Source: Xanthostigma xanthostigma (taxonomy: Eukaryota; Arthropoda; Insecta; Raphidioptera; Raphidiidae). Taken from it: a stretch of DNA of 64,000 nt. Positions 23,501 to 36,100 of this stretch are shown here, piece after piece. The translations under genes and the position numbers were made by a program. The stretch is from the NCBI GenBank assembly GCA_963575645.1, contig OY754469.1:21222001-21286000 (forward strand). The letters are read 5' to 3'. Each line of letters begins with the position of its first letter. The stretch's first letter is position 1. Under the pieces are notes generated by a model. It did no database searches. It was not told the origin of the DNA and saw only the letters and a program-made list of their open reading frames with translations.

Positions 23501-24140
23501 AAAAAGAAAATATTAAAATAATCTATTGTACACATAATGTTTATTCTGGAATGACTGAATAACTAGTTGGCTTCTTTTAATCGGCTGCGAATTATCAGTT
23601 ACCAACACCAAAAATGTCCTGAAAAACCATCCATCGATGGACAAAACCTTCCTTCCATCAACCACAAAACCACTTCAAAACTATCTGCCATCGTTGGAAT
23701 ATTTTATATCAAAGAAAATTGAACTATAAAAAAATCATATATTTTGTCAATTATCTTTTAATTTCATCGTTGGATTATTTTTCTACACCATTCTCCAAGC
23801 GCTATCCTACATATTTTGTATTTATTTTTCACCATTTAATTTGAGTGAAAGTATTGATTAGTGAGAGGTGATGGTACAATATATAGTTATTTTTCCAAAT
23901 TGTAATTTAGACTAATATTCTTATTGAAATATTTTACACGCTGCGCGTGGAATCCTACATTGAACATCTACGCCTAAAATGGAATATACATCATTGAAAA
24001 TTATGGAATCTAAATTATCAACTCGATTATTTACAACAAAATAAACGTTTGAAAAACGAATGACCATTAATTTACAATGACACACACCATTTTTATCACG
24101 AAATATTTTTCAACTTCCATTTTATTATGGAAACAAACAA
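20599..24140. other. AT-rich, presumed intron upstream of the giant exon
   Basis: No coding exon can be supported. A 91-codon frame at 23,199-23,474 is the least AT-rich stretch but has no recognisable domain and no flanking splice consensus. Short inverted pieces around 21,800-21,950 (gttttgtcg / cgacaaaat) hint at another worn element. Confidence 0.4.
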
Positions 24141-24160
24141 TTAATACTTGACAGCAACAG
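24141..24160 (+). promoter_or_regulatory. Splice acceptor of the giant exon (tandem CAG)
   Basis: The open frame starts after the TAA at 24,142-24,144. Two CAG acceptors lie six bases apart, ending at 24,154 and 24,160 (ttgacagcaacag). A pyrimidine-rich stretch sits upstream at about 24,106-24,126. Either site leaves two bases that complete a codon, so the upstream intron is phase 1, and the two choices differ by exactly two residues. I took the first AG after the pyrimidine tract as the exon start. The tract is not strong, so the choice is uncertain. Confidence 0.6.
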
Positions 24161-27100
24161 CGTCTCCTCAAGATGATGATGATTCTTTAGATACTGATGG
24201 TTTCCGTGAAGAACAATACCTACTCGAAACTCCTACATCTGGGGATGATGATATTCCGACAGTTAAATCTACATATCTGGACGATTATCAACAACACCCG
24301 CGGCAGTTAGAAGAGATTGGTCCTAACGATATTAACACATATGACAATATTCAACAATATTACAAAGATCAGGCAAAACTATTTGCCGAAGAAAGGACTT
24401 ACTTAGCATCTAGTGAAGATTTAGATCCTGATGCATTAGTGACGCCTGACAAAAAAACACCTGAAAAAAAGAGGGTTACTATAGATGAAAATGTCAAAGG
24501 GACACATGAAATTGAAGCACTGACGGGTATTATCCGAACTGGGACTGACAGTTACAAATCCATTGAAACTGATCCTGTACGCCCAGGTGAGTTAAAAATA
24601 CGAAGCATTACATCACCTGAAGAAAAAGGAGCAAAGGATTCTAAAAAGCCAGAAGATTACGATCGTAAATTTGAACGTCTTGTAGAACGTCTTCATGGAG
24701 GTGGAAAAGATAAACCACCCGAAAAAAATCACGAAGAAGACATTTATATAAAAACTAAAGACGGCACCGAAAGAAAAGAAAAATTGAAAATATCATTCAA
24801 GGATGGAGAAACTGGGAAGGTTCAGGACGAAACTTTTAAGTTTCATGATGAAAATACGACAACAGGAAGCACACGAGGCTTATCCAAAGGTGTTATTGAA
24901 ATAACAAGACAGGTTACAGGGTTCGTTGATGAACAAGGTAAATCATCAACCGTATTTAAAACAGAAACGCATAAAGTAACAGGTATTGTAACAAAAAATG
25001 AGCAAGATATTAGCGAAAGGCCTTGCGACGGTATTGACGATGACAAATATAGCAAGAACTCTAAAATTATTGAACAAGATGAAACAATTAAAACTACATT
25101 AACTGATGACGGCAAACACGTAACTCGGGGTACGTCTCCCTTAGATAAAAAAGCAATTACTGAATCTCCTGATCCTGTAACTCCAAGCCCAGTTACGACA
25201 AGTGGCAAACAATTGCCACCTACATTAGAATTGGTAATAGGACGCAAAGAAGTTCGCACTAGAGAAGCGTCAGCTACAGCTGAAAGTCGATTAACACTGT
25301 ATGGTACACGAGATGTTGAAATTTCAATACGTTCACAAAGTCATATTTCTGTCACAACTACAAGACGAGACACTTCGGGAAAAGAAACTTCTGAAAGAGT
25401 TGATGTCGGATTGACTGCATCAGCTGGAACTGGAGGATCGCGATCTCCAGATGAAATTATATCTACTCCAACTGAAAAGAAAGATATATATATAATTCCA
25501 CCACCCCCTACAAGTGATGAAAGTATTACAGAAGTCACGAAAGGTGAGCGAAAAAGAGAAGAACAAGTAAATTTTAGTGGGAAGAAAAGTGTATATCGTT
25601 ATGAAAGCGCTGACGCAACAAGTGACCTAAATTTTGAATCCCCTACAACTGAAGAAAGTGTATCACATCATATTACAGACACTGGCATATCATTAACGCG
25701 TGGAACCACTACAGACACAACATTGACCAGTCCTGCACATCGACCTCCAGGTGATATGATGCCGACTACAGGATTTGTATCGGACGCGGTACTTGATGCA
25801 GATGCTGAAGAAATGGAACTCACTGATGCCGGATTAAGTCCTATACAAGCAGACGAAGTTGAACTACCCCAAACAGAATTGGCATTTATGGAAGAAGAAA
25901 TCGTCTTAACACATTACACTGACACTGGGACAAGTCCTATTGAATTCGTAGAAAGTACATCTGCAGCTATTTCACAGATTGACACGTCAGAAGCAGGTAC
26001 TTTAACAGACCAAATTGATACCAAAGATGCCTCAGTTAGTCCTATAAGACCTGAAGAAAGTCCGCCTTTAATTGCATTGTCAGCAGATGATAAAGATGTA
26101 TTAGACAAAAGAAGGGGGTCTGGAGATGTTCGAGCTATGGTACGAATGCTAGAAGAAAATGTGCAACAACAAAAATCGCCACTTCATACAGAAAAGTTAA
26201 GAAAGAAAAGAGAAATAATTGTTGATTCTGAAGACGAATTGTCAAGTTTAAAAGAAGAAGAAGTTCCTATACGTGGCTCAACAGAAACATTAGGCCCCTC
26301 GGATGATGAAGGAAAACTAATACTTAAAATAGAAGAAGACAAAATTTGCAAAGTACTTCCATATACTGAAGAAAAAACCAGTAAAGTATTTCCATATATT
26401 GAAGAAAAAATCAGTAAAACAAGTCCACATATCGAAGACAAAGCCATTATAGAAGAAATTGAACGAAAAGATCTAGATATTATAGAACAAAAATTAACAG
26501 CTAAAGAAACTGTCAGACAATTCGAAGAGAAAGTGACAGTACAAACTGAAACAACAAAAACAGAAGTTCATGTCACCCCCACACACGTAAAAGTAGGTCC
26601 GAAGATAGCGCAACTTCAAAAAATATTTTCACAACCATCTTCAGAAACAGAAGATGAAGGCGACGATTACATCATAAGCAAAAAACTAGTTACTAAAGAA
26701 TTTGTAATGAAAACAGTGCCTAAACCTAGTGACAAAGTATATATTACGTCAAAACCTGAAGAAATAATTAAGACTGAAGAAAAACTAATAATAATCGACG
26801 ACGACGATAAATTAAATACGATAGAAAAACCACCATTCAAAAATCTACCAATTACTCCACCGGAAATATATCCACCTATATCGCAAGTTATTAAAACAAT
26901 TGAAAAACGCATTGCGACCGAAAAAACAAAACCGAGAACACCAAATCGTGATTTAAAAAAAAGTGATATTAAAGATATTAAGGCTAGTGATTTAGAGGAA
27001 GATGAAGTTTTGACAATAATAACTAATGAAGCAAAATCTCAAAAAGATAGTAAAGAATTAACTAAAATTATTACCAAACCAAAAGAATTCATATACGAAA

Positions 27101-30100
27101 AATTAGAAGAGTTAGTAAATATTACTCATTCTGTACTTCAATCAATAGAAAAAAGTGAAATGTTGCCTAAAGAAATCATCAAGTTAAAAGAAAAACAATA
27201 TGTATATCAAACAATAGAACAAACAACATACGATAAATTAAGGGAATTAATATGTTTAAGTCAAGATGTATTGCATGCAATGAACCAGCTGACTGCGTCA
27301 GATGAAGCGCACACAAAAGAAATAGAAATAGTTACTTCTAAATACATTCTTAGAGACAAAATTGAAGAACTATATAACGTTCTCGAAACCGTATCAACGT
27401 CAACACAGTTTCCAAGTGCAATTAATATAATATCTAAAATAGACGAAGACGAAAAAACAATTTTACCTAAAGAACATATAATTAATTGTAAACTAAAAGA
27501 ATTAGATTCAATATTCAAAACAGTATTAGGTTCTATAGACTATTCAATTGAAAAATTAAAAATTGATCAAACTACGAGTATTAGCCCAGTAAATCAATTG
27601 GAAAAAGACGAAAACATTCAAGATAAACTTTTAGAATTAGTAAAAACTAGTCAAGATGTCATAAAATCAATGGAACGTCCAACACAAATTTATACAACTG
27701 TTATTCCAGAAAAAACTGTTAAAACTAAAGGAGAGTTACAAAAGACTGAAAAAATATATAAAGAAACTCAAAACGAGCCAAAGAAAGATGAAATGAAAAT
27801 CAAAGACGATAATTTAAAAGAAAGTGTTTGCGAACCTTCCGAAATGCTTTATAGAGAAGTAGAAAACAAAGAAGAAGTAGATATAACTGAAGATGAGAAA
27901 TTATCTGATTTAATAATACTAAAAGAAAATAGAACTCAACCAACGGATACAAAAACGGATTCTGCATATACAAAGGAAAAAGAAATGATAAAAGAAATTG
28001 AAAAATGTATAGAAAAAGAAGTAATCGTATCTCAAAAACAAAGAACTGTAAAACAATTTTCGGATTCTATTGAAGAAGCTGAAATATTAAAAGAAATAGA
28101 ACATGAGCCTGCATGTGAAAAAATTGTATTGCAGAAAAAGGTATCCGAGAAAAAAGTCACCCTTGATGAAAAAACAAAATTATCAAAAGAAACGAAAACT
28201 ACAGAAAAACTTATATCGATTAAAAAATCTTCTGTTCAAGAAATTTCTCAAGCAGCAAAAAGTAAAGAGCAACAAAAAGGAAATATTTATAAAGATACTG
28301 TAGACAAAATAGAAGATATATACGTGGAAAATATTAAAAAACTTGTAGTAGATACAAAAGAATCTGCTAAAACAGAAATATTTCAATTGCGTGTACAAGA
28401 AAAACCGGTCACAGTCACAGAATTAATTTTAAATAAAACTACAATGGAAAATGTTTCAAAAACATCTGAGAAAGAAATTCTTACTGCAAATGAAATAGAA
28501 AAGGAGGTTATTGACGATGAAAAAGAGTCTACCGATAAAGATAAGCCGGAATCTAAAATTTCAAAATCACCTACAATAGGGACTACTGTTAAAGCAGAAC
28601 CAGTATCAAAATATAGTGAAGAAAAAATGTCACCAAGAGATGAAAAGGAATCTCCTGTTGAAAAAGAACCAGTATCAGAAACCATTAAAGGAAAAAAACC
28701 ACCGATTGATAAAAAATCGGCGGGCTCAGAAATTAGTAAATCACCTGAAAAAGGATCTCCTGTCACAGCAGAACCAGTATTAGATATTATTGACGAAAAA
28801 ATTTCACCCACTGAAAAAAAACTAGCGTTAACGAAAATATCTAAATCTCCTAAAAAAGAATCTCCGGTTAAAGAAGAACCATTATCAGAAAGTATTAAAG
28901 GTGAAATAACACCGATTGATAAAATATCACCGGTAACGGAAATGTCTAAATCACCTGAAAAAGATACTCCTCTTAAAGCAGAATTAGTATCAGAAATTAT
29001 TGATAAAAAAATTTCACCCTCTGATGAAAAGCTACCGCTAACTGAAATTCCTAAATCGCCTACAAAGGAATCTCCCGTTGAAAAAGAACTAGTATCAGAA
29101 ACTACTGAAGGAAAAGTAACACCGATTGATAAAAAATCGCCGGTATCGGAAATTTCTAAATCGCCTGGAAAAGAATCCTCCGTTGAAGAAGTCTCAGTAT
29201 CAGAAACTCTTAAAGAAGAAAAAACACCGATTGATAAAATATCACCGGCAACGGACGTTTCTAAGACACCTGAAAAAGAATCTCCTGTTAAAGCAGAATC
29301 AGTTACAGAATTTATTGTCGAAAAAATTTCACCCACTGAAGAAAAACTACCGTCAACTAAAATTCCTAAATCGCCTACAAAGGAATCTCCCGTTGAAAAA
29401 GAACAAGTATCAGAAACTACTGAAGGAAAAGTAACACCGATTGATAAAAAATCGCCGGTATCGGAAATTTCTAAATCACCTGGAAAAGAATCACCCGTTG
29501 GAGAAGTCTCAGTATCAGAAACTCTTCAAGAAGAAAAAGAAACGATTCATAAAATATCACCGGTAACGGACGGTTCTAAGTTACCTAAAAGAGAATCTCC
29601 TGTTAAAGCCGAGTCAATTTCAGAACTTATTGACGAAAAAATTTCATCCACTGATGAAAAACTACCGCTAACTGAAATTCCCAAATCGCCTTTAAAGGAA
29701 TCTCACGTTGAAAAAGAACTAGTATCAGAATCTACTGAAGGAAAAGTAACGCCGATTGATAAAAAATCGCCGGTATCGGAAATTTCTAAATCACCTGAAA
29801 AAGAATCTCCCGTTGAAGAAGTCTCTGTATCAGAAACTCTTAAAGAAGAAAAAACACCGATTGATAAAATATCACCGGCAACGGACGTTTCTAAGACACC
29901 TGAAAAAGAATCTCCTGTTAAAGCAGAATCAGTTACAGAATTTATTGTCGAAAAAATTTCACCCACTGAAGAAAAACTACCGCCAACTAAAATTCCTAAA
30001 TCGCCTACAAAGGAATCTCCCGTTGAAAAAGAACTAGTATCAGAAACTACTGAAGGAAAAGTAACACCGATTGATAAAAAATCGCCGGTATCGGAAATTT

Positions 30101-33100
30101 CTAAATCACCTGGAAAAGAATCACCCGTTGGAAAAGTCTCAGTATCAGAAACTCTTCAAGAAGAAAAAGAAACGATTCATAAAATATCACCGGTAACGGA
30201 CGTTTCTAAGTTACCTAAAAGAGAATCTCCTGTTAAAGCCGAGTCAATTTCAGAACTTATTGACGAAAAAATTTCATCCACTGATGAAAAACTACCGCTA
30301 ACTGAAATTCCCAAATCGCCTTTAAAGGAATCTCCCGTTGAAAAAGAACTAGTATCAGAATCTACTGAAGGAAAAGTAACACCGATTGATAAAAAATTGC
30401 CGGTATCAGAAATTTCTAAATCACCTGAAAAAGAATCCCCCGTTGAAGAAGTCTCAGTATCAGAAACTCTTAAAGAAGAAAAAACACCGATTGATAAAAT
30501 ATCACCGGTAACGGACGTTTCCAAGTTACCTGAAAGAGAATCTCCTGTTAAAGCCGAGTCAATTTCAGAACTTATTGACGACGAAATTTCATCCACTGAT
30601 AAAAAAATTCCGCTAACTGAAATTCCCAAATCGCCTTTAAAGGAATCTCCCGTTGAAAAAGAACTAGTATCAGAATCTACTGAAGGAAAAGTAACACCGA
30701 TTGATAAAAAATCGCCGGTATCGGAAATTTCTAAATCGCCTGGAAAAGAATCCCCCGTTGAAGAAGTCTCAGTATCAGAAACTCTTAAAGAAGAAAAAAC
30801 ACCGATTGATAAAATATCACCGGCAACGGACGTTTCTAAGACACCTGAAAAAGAATCTCCTGTTAAAGCAGAATCAGTTACAGAATTTATTGTCGAAAAA
30901 ATTTTACCCTCTGATGAAAAACTACCGCTAACTGAAATTCCTAAATCGCCTACAAAGGAATCTCCCGTTGAAAAAGAACTAGTATCAGAAACTACTGAAG
31001 GAAAAGTAACACCGATTGATAAAAAATCGCCGGTATCGGAAATTTCTAAATCGCCTGGAAAAGAATCCCCCGTTGAAGAAGTCTCAGTATCAGAAACTCT
31101 TAAAGAAGAAAAAACACCGATTGATAAAATATCACCGGCAACGGACGTTTCTAAGACACCTGAAAAAGAATCTCCTGTTAAAGCAGAATCAGTTACAGAA
31201 TTTATTGTCGAAAAAATTTTACCCTCTGATGAAAAACTACCGCTAACTGAAATTCCTAAATCGCCTACAAAGGAATCTCCCGTTGAAAAAGAACTAGTAT
31301 CAGAAACTACTGAAGGAAAAGTAACACCGATTGATAAAAAATCGCCGGTATCGGAAATTTCTAAATCGCCTGGAAAAGAATCCCCCGTTGAAGAAGTCTC
31401 AGTATCAGAAACTCTTAAAGAAGAAAAAACACCGATTGATAAAATATCACCGGCAACGGACGTTTCTAAGACACCTGAAAAAGAATCTCCTGTTAAAGCA
31501 GAATCAGTTACAGAATTTATTGTCGAAAAAATTTTACCCTCTGATGAAAAACTACCGCTAACTGAAATTCCTAAATCGCCTACAAAGGAATCTCCCGTTG
31601 GAAAAGAACTAGTATCAGAAACTACTGAAGGAAAAGTAACACCGATTGATAAAAAATCGCCGGTATCGGAAATTTCTAAATCATCTGGAAAAGAATCCCC
31701 CGTTGAAGAAGTCTCAGTATCAGAAACTCTTAAAGAAGAAAAAACACCGATTGATAAAATATCACCGGCAACGGACGTTTCTAAGACACCTGAAAAAGAA
31801 TCTCCTGTCAAAGCAGAATCCGTTACAGAATTTATTGTCGAAAAAATTTTACCCTCTGATGAAAAACTACCGCTAACTGAAATTCCTAAATCGCCTACAA
31901 AGGAATCTCCCGTTGAAAAAGAACTAGTATCAGAAACTACTGAAGGAAAAGTAACACCTATTGATAAAAAATCGCCGGTATCGAAAATTTCTAAATCGCC
32001 TGGAAAAGAATCCCCCGTTGAAGAAGTCTCAGTATCAGAAACTCTTAAAGAAGAAAAAACACCGATTGATAAAATATCACCGGCAACGGACGTTTCTAAG
32101 ACACCTGAAAAAGAATCTCCTGTTAAAGCAGAATCAGTTACAGAATTTATTGTCGAAAAAATTTTACCCTCTGATGAAAAACTACCGCTAACTGAAATTC
32201 CTAAATCGCCTACAAAGGAATCTCCTGTTGAAAAAAAACTAGTATCAGAAACTACTGAAGGAAAAGTAACACCGATTGATAAAAAATCGCCGGTATCGGA
32301 AATTTCTAAATCGGCTGGAAAAGAATCCCCCGTTGAAGAAGTCTCAGTATCAGAAACTCTTAAAGAAGAAAAAACACCGATTGACAAAATATCACCGGCA
32401 ACGGACGTTTCTAAGACACCTGAAAAAGAATCTCCTGTCAAAGCAGAATCCGTTACAGAATTTATTGTCGAAAAAATTTTACCCTCTGATGAAAAACTAC
32501 CGCTAACTGAAATTCCTAAATCGCCTACAAAGGAATCTCCCGTTGAAAAAGAACTAGTATCAGAAACTACTGAAGGAAAAGTAACACCGATTGATAAAAA
32601 ATCGCCAGTATCGGATATTTCTAAATCGCCTGGAAAAGAATCCCCCGTTTTAGAAGTTTCAGTATCAGAAACTCTTAAAGAAGAAAAAACACCGATTTAT
32701 AAAATATCACCGGCAACGGACGTTTCTAAGACACCTGAAAAAGAATCTCCTGTTAAAGCAGAATCAGTTACAGAATTTATTGTCGAAAAAATTTTACCCT
32801 CTGATGAAAAACTACCGCTAACTGAAATTCCTAAATCGCCTACAAAGGAATCTCCCGTTGAAAAAGAACTAGTATCAGAAACTACTGAAGGAAAAGTAAC
32901 ACCGATTGATAAAAAATCGCCGGTATCGGAAATTTCTAAATCGCCTGGAAAAGAATCTCCCGTTGAAGAAGTCTCAGTATCAGAAACTCTTAAAGAAGAA
33001 AAAACACCGATTGATAAAATATCACCAGCAACGGACGTTTCTAAGACACCTGAGAAAGAATCTCCTGTTAAAGCAGAATCAGTTACAGAATTTATTGTCG

Positions 33101-36100
33101 ACAAAATTTTACCCTCTGATGAAAAACTACCGCTAACTGAAATTCCTAAATCGCCTACAAAGGAATCTCCCGTTAAAAAAGAACTAGTATCAGAAACTAC
33201 TGAAGGAAAAGTAACACCGATTGATAAAAAATCGCCGGTATCGGAAATTTCTAAATCGCCTGGAAAAGAATCCCACGTTGAAGAAGTCTCAGTATCAGAA
33301 ACTCTTAAAGAAGAAAAAACACCGATTGATAAAATATCACCGGCAACGGACGTTTCTAAGACACCTGAAAAAGAATCTCCTGTTAAAGCAGAATCAGTTA
33401 CAGAATTTATTGTCGAAAAAATTTTACCCTCTGATGTAAAACTACCGCTAACTGAAATTCCTAAATCGCCTACAAAGGAATCTCCCGTTGAAAAAGAACT
33501 AGTATCAGAAACTACTGAAGGAAAAGTAACACCGATTGATAAAGAATCGCCAGTATCGGAAATTTCTAAATCGCCTGGAAAAGAATCCCCCGTTGAAGAA
33601 GTCTCAGTATCAGAAACTCTTAAAGAAGAAAAAACACCGATTGATAAAATATCACCGGCAACGGACGTTTCTAAGACACCTGAAAAAGAATCTCCTGTTA
33701 AAGCAGAATCAGTTACAAAATTTATTGTCGAAAAAATTTTACCATCTGATAAAAAACTACCGCTAACTGGAATTCCTAAATCGCCTACAAAGGAATCTCC
33801 CGTTGAAAAAGAACTGGTATCAGAAACTACTGAAGGAAAAGTAACACCGATTGATAAAAAATCGCCAGTATCGGAAATTTCTAAATCGCCTGGAAAAGAA
33901 TCCCCCGTTGAAGAAGTCTCAGTATCAGAATCTCTTAAAGAAGAAAAAACACCGATTGATAAAATTTCACCGGCAACGGACGTTTCTAAGACACCTGAAA
34001 AAGAATCTCCTGTTAAAGCAGAATCAGCTACAGAATTTATTGTCGAAAAAATTTTACCCTCTGATGAAAAACTACCGCTAACTGAAATTCCTAAATCGCC
34101 TACAAAGGAATCTCCCGTTGAAAAAGAACTAGTATCAGAAACTACTGAAGGAAAAGTAACACGGATTGATAAAAAATCGCCGGTATCGGAAATTTCTAAA
34201 TCGCCTGGAAAAGAATCCCCCGTTGAAGAAGTCTCAGTATCAGAAACTCTTAAAGAAGAAAAAACACCGATTGATAAAATATCACCGGCAACGGACGTTT
34301 CTAAGACACCTGAAAAAGAATCTCCTGTTAAAGCAGAATCAGTTACAGAATTTATTGTCGATAAAATTTTACCCTCTGATGAAAAACTACCGCTAACTGA
34401 AATTCCTAAATCGCCTACAAAGGAATCTCCCGTTAAAAAAGAACTAGTATCAGAAACTACTGAAGGAAAAGTAACACCGATTGATAAAAAATCGCCGGTA
34501 TCGGAAATTTCTAAATCGCCTGGAAAAGAATCCCCCGTTGAAGAAGTCTCAGTATCAGAAACTCTTAAAGAAGAAAAAACACCGATTGATAAAATATCAC
34601 CGCCAACGGACGTTTCTAAGACACCTGAAAAAGAATCTCCTGTAAAAGCAGAATCAGTTACAGAATTTATTGTCGAAAAAATTTTACCCTCTGTTGAAAA
34701 ACTACCGCTAACTGAAATTCCTAAATCGCCTACAAAGGAATCTCCCGTTGAAAAAGAACTAGTATCAGAAACTACTGAAGGAAAAGTAACACCGATTGAT
34801 AAAAAATCGCCCGTATCGGAAATTTCTAAATCGCCTGGAAAAGTATCCCCCGTTGAAGAAGTCTCAGCATCAGAAACTCTTAAAGAAGAAAAAACACCGA
34901 TTGATAAAATATCACCGGCAACGGACGTTTCTAAGACACCTGAAACAGAATCTCCTGTTAAAGCAGAATCAGTTACAGAATTTATTGTCGAAAAAATTTT
35001 ACCCTCTGATGAAAAACTACCGCTAACTGAAATTCCTAAATCGCCTACAAAGGAATCTCCCGTTCAAAAAGAACTAGTATCAGAAACTACTGAAGGAAAA
35101 GTAAAACCGATTGATAAAAAATCGCCAGTATCGGAAATTTCTAAATCGCCTGGAAAAGAATCCCCCGTTGAAGAAGTCTCAGTATCAGAAACTATTAAAG
35201 AAGAAAAAACACCGATTGATAAAATTTCACCGGCAGCGGACGTTTCTAAGACACCTGAAAAAGAATCTCCTGTTAAAGCAGAATCAGTTACAGAATTTAT
35301 TGTCGAAAAAATTTTACCCTCTGATGAAAAACTACCGCTAACTGAAATTCCTCAATCGCCTACAAAGGAATCTCCCGTTGAAAAAGAACTAGTATCAGAA
35401 ACTACTGAAGGAAAAGTAACACCGATTGATAAAAAATCGCCGGTATCGGAAATTTCTAAATCGCCTGGAAAAGAATCCCCCGTTGAAAAAGTCTCAGTAT
35501 CAGAAACTCTTAAAGAAGAAAAAACACCGATTGATAAAATATCACCGGCAACGGACGTTTTTAAGACACCTGAAAAAGAATCTCCTGTTAAAGCAGAATC
35601 AGTTACAGAATTTATTGTCGAAAAAATTTTACCCTCTGATGAAAAACTACCGCTAACTGAAATTCCTAAATCGCCTACAAAGGAATCTCCCGTTGAAAAA
35701 GAACTAGTATCAGAAACTACTGAAGGAAAAGTAACACCGATTGATAAAGAATCGCCAGTATCGGAAATTTCTAAATCGCCTGGAAAAGAATCCCCCGTTA
35801 AAGAAGTCTCAGTATCAGAAACTCTTAAAGAAGAAAAAACACCGATTGATAAAATATCACCGGCAACGGACGTTTCTAAGACACCTGAAAAAGAATCTCC
35901 TGTTAAAGCAGAATCAGTTACAAAAATTATTGTCGAAAAAATTTTACCATCTGATGAAAAACTACCGCTAACTGAAATTCCTAAATCGCCTACAAAGGAA
36001 TCTCCCGTTGAAAAAGAACTAGTATCAGAAACTACTGAAGGAAAAGTAACACCGATTGATAAAAAATCGCCAGTATCAGAAATTTCTAAATCGCCTGGAA

